A DNA stretch of 64,000 nucleotides from JAOUEA01 sp963719165 (GTDB lineage: Bacteria > Actinomycetota > UBA4738 > HRBIN12). Position 1 is the stretch's first letter. Every line of letters starts with the position of its first letter. A program made the translations under genes and the position numbers. The notes below the pieces were generated by a model. It saw only the letters and a program-made list of their open reading frames with translations, was not told where the DNA came from and ran no database searches. Positions 58,657-64,000 of the stretch are shown here, one piece after another. The DNA is taken from NCBI GenBank assembly GCA_963719165.1, contig CAVRAV010000001.1:868001-932000 (forward strand), in the 5' to 3' direction.

Positions 58657-58971
58657 TCAGGCGAGGCCCGGAAGGATCAGCACCTGCCCCGGTCTCAGCG
58701 ACCCCGGGTCGACGCGGTTGGCATCGAGGATCCGCGTGACCGTCTCGCGGGGATCCGCGCCCGGCGCCACGCGCCCCGCGATGCTCCACACCGTGTCTCC
58801 CGAGCGCACCACGTAACTGTGGAGGGCCGCGGGCCGCATGCCGGAGGGCGCGCCTGGGACCGGACCAGGCCCGGCCACGGCTCGGGATACGGGCTCCAGC
58901 AGCGCCAGGGCCGCGAGCGCGGCGGCGGCCGTGAGCGTCACGCGGCGGCGGCGAACCTGAGGTCGAGTCAC
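58657..58971 (-). CDS. SOS-controlled LysM-domain membrane protein (Rv2719c/DivS/YneA-like)
   Basis: A 104-residue protein with a basic start (RPQVRRRR), one helix (VTLTAAAALAALALLEPV) and a C-terminal LysM peptidoglycan-binding domain (HSYVVRSGDTVWSIAGRVAP...LRPGQVLILPG). LysM proteins transcribed divergently from lexA (Rv2719c, YneA) and functionally similar DivS suppress cell division during DNA damage; that role is inferred here from position and the LexA box. GTG at 58971 is chosen because TTGACA (59001-59006) and its -10 region would start RNA about there, so the message is probably leaderless. An ATG at 59022 would lie upstream of that promoter. Confidence 0.85.
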   Translation of the reverse strand: MTRPQVRRRRVTLTAAAALAALALLEPVSRAVAGPGPVPGAPSGMRPAALHSYVVRSGDTVWSIAGRVAPGADPRETVTRILDANRVDPGSLRPGQVLILPGLA

Positions 58972-58985
58972 CCTGGCACTGTGCC

Positions 58986-58999
58986 CGAACACCTGTTCG
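58986..58999. promoter_or_regulatory. LexA (SOS) box 1
   Basis: CGAACACCTGTTCG is a perfect palindrome of the actinobacterial/Gram-positive CGAACNNNNGTTCG type. It fills the spacer between TTGACA (59001-59006, minus strand) and the -10 region of the LysM-protein promoter, an ideal repressor position. Confidence 0.88.
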
Positions 59000-59015
59000 G
59001 TGTCAAGGGTTGAAT

Positions 59016-59029
59016 CGAACATATGTTTG
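59016..59029. promoter_or_regulatory. LexA (SOS) box 2
   Basis: CGAACATATGTTTG differs from the perfect box at one position. It overlaps TTGCAT (59027-59032), the likely -35 of lexA, which is followed after 17 bases by TAGCGT (59050-59055). LexA bound here would shut off its own gene. Confidence 0.82.
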
Positions 59030-59083
59030 CATCCCTCCCCCCGCGCTGCTAGCGTCGCGTCATCCAAGAGGAGGCTAGTGAGC

Positions 59084-59698
59084 ATGTCTGACACGACGTC
59101 CACCACCCCGCGCCAGCAGCGGATCCTCGACGTGATCGCGGAGACCGTCAGAGACCGCGGCTACCCCCCCACGGTTCGCGAGATCGGGGAGGCCGTCGGC
59201 CTCACCTCATCCTCGAGCGTGCACGCCCAGCTCGCCAACCTCGAACGCATGGGGCTCCTCCACAAGGACCCCACGAAGCCCCGCGCCATGACGCTGGGTC
59301 GGCCCAAGGCCCACGCGGTCGCCGTGCCGCTCCTCGGCCGGATCGCGGCCGGCAGCCCCCTCCTCGCGGCCGAGGAAACGGATGAGTACGTGGCCGTGCC
59401 TCAGGGGTTCGCCGACGACACGGAACACTTCGCGCTCACCGTCGCGGGCGACTCCATGATCGGCGCAGGCATCTTCGACGGCGACCTCGTCGTGATCCGT
59501 GCCCAAGATCATGCGCGCGACGGCGACATCGTGGCCGCGCTCCTGCCCGGCCCGGCCGAAGACGAAGCAACGGTCAAGCGCCTGGGTCACGACGGCGAGC
59601 GGGTCATGCTGATCCCCGAGAACCCCTCGCTGGAGCCGTTCGAGATGCTCGACGGGCGGATCTTGGGCAAGGTCGTCGCGGTGATGCGCAAGCTCTGA
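59084..59698 (+). CDS. lexA: SOS repressor LexA
   Basis: A 204-residue self-cleaving repressor. The N-terminal winged helix (PRQQRILDVIAETVRDRGYP, then TVREIGEAVGLTSSSSVHAQL) binds SOS boxes. The cleavage site is A89-G90 in LLGRIAAGSP; the catalytic dyad is S124 (GDSMIGAGI) and K165 (DEATVKRL). ATG at 59084 is chosen because GGAGG lies 9 bases upstream; the earlier in-frame starts are within the operator region. It is divergent from the LysM protein and ends at a strong bidirectional hairpin. Confidence 0.97.
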   Translation: MSDTTSTTPRQQRILDVIAETVRDRGYPPTVREIGEAVGLTSSSSVHAQLANLERMGLLHKDPTKPRAMTLGRPKAHAVAVPLLGRIAAGSPLLAAEETDEYVAVPQGFADDTEHFALTVAGDSMIGAGIFDGDLVVIRAQDHARDGDIVAALLPGPAEDEATVKRLGHDGERVMLIPENPSLEPFEMLDGRILGKVVAVMRKL

Positions 59699-59724
59699 GC
59701 GGCCGCTTGGAGCGAGTGATATCG

Positions 59725-59757
59725 GAAGGCCCGTCCGGGCGAACCGGACGGGCCTTC
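59725..59757. terminator. Bidirectional hairpin between lexA and the RTX gene
   Basis: GAAGGCCCGTCCGG (59725-59738) and CCGGACGGGCCTTC (59744-59757) form a perfect 14-base-pair stem with a GCGAA loop. It lies between the convergent lexA and RTX-repeat genes and can serve both. Confidence 0.75.
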
Positions 59758-59780
59758 GTGGTTGTCGAGAACGCGAGGGC

Positions 59781-60503
59781 TCAGGCCTCGCAGGTGACCA
59801 CCGTATCCCCTGGATCGTGAGGGCAGGTGTCGTTGCCGCTCTGGCCGCGAACGAGGTCGCCGGGCGCCCCGTCCACGCCGTCGACGATGTCGTCACCTGC
59901 ACGCCCGTTGAGGACGTCCACCTCGGTGCCGCCCACGATGTGGTCGTTGCCCAGGCCGCCGGAGACCATGTCCTTGCCGTGGCCGCCGAACATGACGTCA
60001 TCGCCCTTGGCCCCACGCATCACGTCGCGCTTGTCTCCCCCGGACATGATGTCGTCACCGAGGCCTCCCACGACGAGATCGAAGCCCCGTTCCCCCCGCA
60101 GGCGGTCGTCACCCTGATTCCCGTAGAGGCGATCCTTCTTGTCCCCCCCGCGCAGGATGTCGTCGCCGAGGCCCCCGTAGGCGATGTCATTGCCCGGGCC
60201 ACCCTTCAAGATGTCGTCGCCGATGCTCCCGATCAGGGTGTCCTTGCCCTTGCCGCCCAGGATGATGTCGTTGCCGCCCCGGCCGTTGATCTTGTCGTTG
60301 CCGGCGAGCCCGCAGATCACGTCCGCCTTCGGCGTGCCGTGCAAGACGTCGTTGCCCGGCGTCCCCACGATCGTGCATCTCCCGCGCGCCACGTCGGCGC
60401 GCTGTGCCCCGTGCTGGGCAGCACCCGCCGCCACCGGGAGCACGAGCATCATCGCCATGCCTGTCATCACCACCGCCAGCTGCTTCAACCGAGCGCGAGC
60501 CAT
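59781..60503 (-). CDS. Exported RTX nonapeptide-repeat (calcium-binding) protein
   Basis: A 240-residue protein. ATG at 60503, after GAAAGGAC, opens a signal peptide (LAVVMTGMAMMLVLPVAAGAA). From about residue 48 to 215 it is made of roughly 18 uninterrupted nine-residue repeats of the GGxGxDxhx type (for example GGPGNDIAY GGLGDDILR), which fold as a calcium-filled parallel beta-roll. A short tail with two cysteines (NDTCPHDPGDTVVTCEA) closes it. No enzymatic or toxin domain is present. Unlike classical RTX proteins it has an N-terminal signal peptide and should use the Sec route. Confidence 0.9.
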   Translation of the reverse strand: MARARLKQLAVVMTGMAMMLVLPVAAGAAQHGAQRADVARGRCTIVGTPGNDVLHGTPKADVICGLAGNDKINGRGGNDIILGGKGKDTLIGSIGDDILKGGPGNDIAYGGLGDDILRGGDKKDRLYGNQGDDRLRGERGFDLVVGGLGDDIMSGGDKRDVMRGAKGDDVMFGGHGKDMVSGGLGNDHIVGGTEVDVLNGRAGDDIVDGVDGAPGDLVRGQSGNDTCPHDPGDTVVTCEA

Positions 60504-60671
60504 CCTGCCGTCCTTTCGTTCCGTGAGAAGTCGACTACCGCCGGATAGCGTAGGTATCCCGGGGGACAAGCGCAACCGTCAAGGTCAGGGGCCACGCCAA
60601 GAACCGGTTCGGACGAACCCATCGTTTGGGCTCTAGGCTTGAGCACCATCACCGGCGAGCCAGGAGGCCCC

Positions 60672-61664
60672 ATGACCGCGGACGAGACGGCGCTCGAGCG
60701 ACAGATCCGATCCCAGCCGCAGGAACTGCGCCGGGTCATCTCCTCCGGCGAGGTCCAGGGTCAGGTGCACGCCGCGGCGCAGGGCCTGCATCGCGCGCAC
60801 CGGATCTGGCTCGTGGGAACCGGCACGAGCCACCACGCCGCGGAGCTCGGCGCCGCGATGCTGCAGGAGGCGGGCCGGGCCGCCCAAGCGATCCCCTCGA
60901 TGCATTTCGTGGATTGGGCACCGATCGTCGGACCGCAGGACGGCGTCATCGTCATCACCCACACGGCGGAGAGCTCGTTCCCGCTGGCGGCCCGCGCCGC
61001 GGTATTCGGGGCCGGCCTCGGCGTGGTGATGATCACGCGCCGCGGCGCCGGCTTCCCCGACGCCATCGAGACGGTAGAGCGGGAGACGGCCGAGACCTAC
61101 ACGGTGAGCTACACCGCGACGCTCACGGTGCTCGCGATGCTCGCGCAGCAGCTCGGGGCCCAGAGCTTCTCGCCCGACACCCTGACGGATCTCCCCGAAG
61201 CCGTTGCCGGCGCCGTCGATGGACCCGGCACCGACGCCGTGCCCGCCGACGCGAGGGTCATCGTCTTCGCCGGCGCGGGCCCGGCCTCCGTCACGGCGCG
61301 GGAGGGAGCCCTGAAGGCCCGCGAGGGGGCGCGCGTTCTCGCTGAGGGGTACGACGTCGAATACCTGCTCCACGGCTCGGCCGTTCCGCTGAAGGCGGGC
61401 GACCACCTCATCACGCTGACCCCTCCCGATGCGGGTGGGTTCCTCACGGCGATCGGCGATGCCGCACGGTCCGAAGGGCTGAGCGTGACCGATCTGCATG
61501 AACCGTGGCCCTTGCCGCCGATGCTGGCCCAGATCCCGCTGACGGTGCGTCTGCAGATGCTGGCGCTGCGGCTCGCCACGGTCCGGGGGCAGGACCCCGA
61601 CAAGGTGATCGTGGGGCACTGGGCGAACGACGCGCTCTGGGCGCGCGGGCGCCCGCCCGCTTGA
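60672..61664 (+). CDS. Double-SIS-domain sugar-phosphate protein
   Basis: A 330-residue protein with two SIS domains. The first has the phosphosugar-binding loop GTGTSHHAAELGAAM; the second has PASVTAREGALKAREGARVLAEGYD, recalling the isomerase half of glucosamine-6-phosphate synthase. The glutaminase domain is absent, so it is more like AgaS/FrlB-type isomerases or deaminases. The substrate is unknown. ATG at 60672 is supported by AGGAGG 4-5 bases upstream. It converges on hflX with two bases between the stops. Confidence 0.88.
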   Translation: MTADETALERQIRSQPQELRRVISSGEVQGQVHAAAQGLHRAHRIWLVGTGTSHHAAELGAAMLQEAGRAAQAIPSMHFVDWAPIVGPQDGVIVITHTAESSFPLAARAAVFGAGLGVVMITRRGAGFPDAIETVERETAETYTVSYTATLTVLAMLAQQLGAQSFSPDTLTDLPEAVAGAVDGPGTDAVPADARVIVFAGAGPASVTAREGALKAREGARVLAEGYDVEYLLHGSAVPLKAGDHLITLTPPDAGGFLTAIGDAARSEGLSVTDLHEPWPLPPMLAQIPLTVRLQMLALRLATVRGQDPDKVIVGHWANDALWARGRPPA

Positions 61665-61666
61665 GC

Positions 61667-63004
61667 CTAGGCGGTCCCCCGCCGCTCCGTGCGCACGAAC
61701 TCCCGAACGGCCGCGAGGTCGCGGAGCCCGACGCGGGCGTGCACCGAGGTTCCCTCCTGTTCGTGGACGGTCGCGATGACCTCCGCGCTGCGATACAGAC
61801 GCGCGATGAGATCCTCGCGACCGTAGGGGACGAGCAGGGTCACCTCCACCGGCGGGCGCGGCAGCGCGGCCTCCAGGGTCTCGAGCAGGCCCGGCATCCC
61901 CTCGCCGGTGAGGGCCGAGACCGCGACGGACCCCGGATACCTGCGCGTGAGCCGGACGCGTTCGGAGCCCGCGACGCGGTCGATCTTGTTCAACACGAGG
62001 ACCTCGCGGATATCGCCGGCTCCGATCTCGCCCAGGACGCGGCGGACCGCCTCGATCTGCTCATGGAGCTCGGCCGATGCGGCGTCGGCCACGTGCACGA
62101 TCAGTTCGGCCATCGTCACGTCCTCGAGCGTCGATCGGAATGCCTCGACCAGATCGTGGGGCAGCTTCCCCACGAAGCCGACGGTGTCGCTGACCGTGCA
62201 CCGGCGTCCGCCGGGGAGCTTCAATCGCCGCACCGTGGGATCGAGGGTGGCGAAGAGTTGATCCGCCACCAGGACGTCGGCCCCCGTCACGGCGTTCATC
62301 AGCGTGGATTTGCCTGCGTTCGTATAGCCGGCGATCGAGGCCTGCGGGACGCCGCTGTCCTGACGCCGGGCGCGCTTGGTCTCGCGGGTGGCGGCCATCG
62401 CCTTGATGTCTCGACGCAGTTTGGCGATCCGCCGGCGGATGTGCTGGCGATCGACCTCCATCTTCGTCTCGCCGGGACCTCGGGTGCCGATACCACCTCC
62501 CAGCCGCGACATGGCCTCACCCCATCCGCGGAGCCTCGGCAGGAGGTAGTTCAGTTGCGCGAGCTCCACCTGCGCCTTGCCCTCCCGGCTCCGCGCGTGC
62601 AAGGCGAAGATGTCCAGGATCAACGCGGTGCGGTCGACGACCTTCACGCCGAGCCGCTCCTCGAGGGAGCGCAGCTGGCCCGGCGTGAGCTCGTGGTCGA
62701 GGATCACGGCATCGGCGCCGCGGCCGTGGATGGTGGCATGCAGGTCGTCGAGTTTGCCCTTGCCGATGAACGTGGACGGGTCCGGCTCGGGCCGGCTCTG
62801 GACCACCCGGGCCACGGCCACCGCGCCGGCGGAATCGGCCAGGGCCGCGAGCTCGTCGAGATCTTCCTCGAGGATGCCCGACCCGACGCCCACCAACACG
62901 GCTCGTTCCCGAACGGCGGGCCGCCAGGTCGCGGACAGCGGGGACTCCAACACCTGCCGATCCAGTGGCGGGCGCGGGGTGTGGGGAGGCGGCCGGTCGC
63001 TCAT
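61667..63004 (-). CDS. hflX: Ribosome-associated GTPase HflX
   Basis: A 445-residue GTPase that rescues or splits stalled ribosomes. The N-terminal HflX domain has FIGKGKLDDLHA and DRTALILDIFALHARSREGK; the linker has LSRLGGGIGTRGPGETKMEV. The GTPase core has G1 GYTNAGKSTL, G3 DTVGFVGKLP and G4 NKID. The C-terminal domain ends after VHARVGLRDLAAVREF. Complete and of normal length. dapD lies 7 bases upstream on the same strand. Confidence 0.96.
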   Translation of the reverse strand: MSDRPPPHTPRPPLDRQVLESPLSATWRPAVRERAVLVGVGSGILEEDLDELAALADSAGAVAVARVVQSRPEPDPSTFIGKGKLDDLHATIHGRGADAVILDHELTPGQLRSLEERLGVKVVDRTALILDIFALHARSREGKAQVELAQLNYLLPRLRGWGEAMSRLGGGIGTRGPGETKMEVDRQHIRRRIAKLRRDIKAMAATRETKRARRQDSGVPQASIAGYTNAGKSTLMNAVTGADVLVADQLFATLDPTVRRLKLPGGRRCTVSDTVGFVGKLPHDLVEAFRSTLEDVTMAELIVHVADAASAELHEQIEAVRRVLGEIGAGDIREVLVLNKIDRVAGSERVRLTRRYPGSVAVSALTGEGMPGLLETLEAALPRPPVEVTLLVPYGREDLIARLYRSAEVIATVHEQEGTSVHARVGLRDLAAVREFVRTERRGTA

Positions 63005-63011
63005 GCGCCCA

Positions 63012-63827
63012 TCAGCTCATCGCGACGCCGTGCTCCCGTAAGAGCTCGTTCAGGCGCACCTTGTCGTCGGTCTCATGCGAGCGGTACCCGATGATCAGTC
63101 CGCACGGCAGCGCATAGGTGCCGGCGGGAAAGGACTTTGGCCGGCTGCCGGGGATCACGACGGCCCGCGGTGGAACTTCGCCCCGAAACTCGAGCGGATC
63201 CGGTCCGGTCACGTCGATGACGGGCGTGCTGGCGGTCAGCACCACGCCCGTGCCGATCACGGCCTCGCGCCCCACGCGCACGCCCTCCACCACCACGCAA
63301 CGCGAGCCGATGAAGGCGCCGTCCTCCACGATGACCGGCGCGGCCTGGAGCGGTTCGAGCACGCCGCCGATGCCTACGCCGCCGGACAGGTGCACGTTCG
63401 CCCCGATCTGCGCGCACGAGCCCACCGTGGCCCACGTGTCCACCATGGTGCCCGGCCCCACCCACGCCCCGATATTCACGTAGCTCGGCATCATGACGAC
63501 GCCCGCGGACAGGAACGACCCGTATCGGGCCGTGGCGGGCGGGACGACCCGCACGCCCGCGGCCTCGTACCCGGACTTCAACGGAAGCTTGTCATGGTAT
63601 TCGAAAGGCCCCACGTCGGTGGTGGTCAGTCCCCGCACGCGGAAGAACAGCAATACGGCCTTCTTCGCCCACTCGTTCACCCTCCAGCCCTCGCCGTCGG
63701 GCTCCGCCACGCGCAGCTCGCCCCGGTCGAGCAGGGCGATCACGCGCTCCACAGCTTCGCCATCCACGGCGCCGGCCGGATCCGCGAACGAGGCGTCGAT
63801 CCGCTCGGCGAGCTCTTCGTGCCTCAC
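63012..63827 (-). CDS. dapD: 2,3,4,5-tetrahydropyridine-2,6-dicarboxylate N-succinyltransferase
   Basis: A 271-residue left-handed beta-helix acyltransferase of the succinylase branch of lysine/diaminopimelate synthesis. The N-terminal helical domain (EELAERIDASFADPAG...VNEWAKKAVLLFFR) is followed by hexapeptide repeats from PPATARYGSFLSAGVVMMPS to GTMVDTWATVGSCAQIGANV and the C-terminal FPAGTYALPCGLIIGYR. This matches the DapD type found in Gram-negatives more than the divergent form I recall for mycobacteria. GTG at 63827 overlaps the aminotransferase stop (GTGA). Confidence 0.94.
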   Translation of the reverse strand: MRHEELAERIDASFADPAGAVDGEAVERVIALLDRGELRVAEPDGEGWRVNEWAKKAVLLFFRVRGLTTTDVGPFEYHDKLPLKSGYEAAGVRVVPPATARYGSFLSAGVVMMPSYVNIGAWVGPGTMVDTWATVGSCAQIGANVHLSGGVGIGGVLEPLQAAPVIVEDGAFIGSRCVVVEGVRVGREAVIGTGVVLTASTPVIDVTGPDPLEFRGEVPPRAVVIPGSRPKSFPAGTYALPCGLIIGYRSHETDDKVRLNELLREHGVAMS

Positions 63828-64000
63828 GCCGACACGCCTTCGCTCGAGAGGCCTTCGAGGATGAACGCGGCGCGCTCGCAGTCCGCTTGGGTCGGCACGA
63901 GCGCCATCCGCACGTACCCCTCCCCCTCGGGCCCGAAGAACGGCCCCGGCGCAACGACGATGCCGCCGCGCTCGAGGAGCTCGATCGACCACGCCACGGA
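63824..64000 (-). CDS. Class I/II aminotransferase, C-terminal end (probably DapC)
   Basis: The last 58 residues of a protein cut by the right window edge. They read ELLERGGIVVAPGPFFGPEG then EGYVRMALVPTQADCERAAF, the typical C-terminus of a fold-type I PLP aminotransferase, including the conserved arginine in YVRMALV that binds the substrate carboxylate. The 4-base overlap with dapD makes succinyl-diaminopimelate aminotransferase the likely function. The catalytic lysine lies outside the window. Confidence 0.8.
   Translation of the reverse strand, partial: SVAWSIELLERGGIVVAPGPFFGPEGEGYVRMALVPTQADCERAAFILEGLSSEGVSA

Overview
The window reads as a chromosomal segment of a high-GC actinobacterium (Actinomycetota), probably from a lineage outside the well-studied genera. 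The main reason is gene order. From the left edge to about 36 kb the order mltG, ruvX, alaS, rarA, aspS, hisS, relA, apt, secDF, yajC, ruvBAC, yebC, pdxTS, PimA-like, PatA-like, PgsA-like, HIT, thrS closely follows the order I recall for the Mycobacterium tuberculosis chromosome, and nrdR / LysM protein / lexA repeats a second known actinobacterial arrangement. GTG and TTG starts, 4-base start/stop overlaps and a recurrent TANNNT-type -10 element (often TAGACT) fit the same assignment. No genus can be named from the sequence alone.

Region by region. 1-9.6 kb: cell wall (MltG, cut by the window edge), RuvX, alanyl-, aspartyl- and histidyl-tRNA synthetases, RarA and small accessory proteins, all on the minus strand. 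9.6-19.5 kb: Dtd, the (p)ppGpp enzyme Rel, adenine salvage, a single-chain SecDF with an unusual cysteine-repeat insert, YajC and the RuvCAB Holliday-junction machinery. 19.6-27.4 kb: a large secreted BNR-repeat protein, YebC, the PdxST vitamin B6 synthase, a DUF3048 protein and the LemA-HtpX pair. 27.4-36 kb: a phosphatidylinositol-mannoside-type locus whose CDP-alcohol phosphotransferase has lost key catalytic residues, an EF-G2-like GTPase on the plus strand, a HIT hydrolase and thrS. 36-39 kb: a MacB/FtsX-type ABC exporter.

39-53.7 kb is the accessory region. It has three tRNA sites (Val-CAC at 43.2 kb, Val-GAC plus Cys at 47.7 kb, Gly-GCC at 53.7 kb), a decayed tyrosine integrase beside tRNA-Val(GAC), two frameshifted genes, and many small secreted or membrane proteins. 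The most striking feature is two extra copies of the 3' half of tRNA-Val(CAC), at 40.6 and 42.1 kb. They lie in the same orientation as the intact gene, on its 3' side, and split the DNA into two short segments with one cargo gene each. This is the layout expected from tandem site-specific integration at the tRNA 3' end, but the units are only 1.1-1.5 kb long and carry no integrase.

53.8-64 kb returns to core functions: dUTPase with two tandem VOC proteins, the B12-dependent ribonucleotide reductase NrdJ with its repressor NrdR and visible NrdR-box pairs, a divergent lexA / LysM-protein SOS module with LexA boxes over both promoters, an RTX nonapeptide-repeat protein, a double-SIS sugar-phosphate protein, HflX, and lysine/diaminopimelate genes (dapD and the tail of an aminotransferase, probably dapC). 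Deoxynucleotide supply (nrdJ, nrdR, dut), the SOS response (lexA, LysM protein) and recombination (ruvABC, rarA) are therefore well represented in the window.
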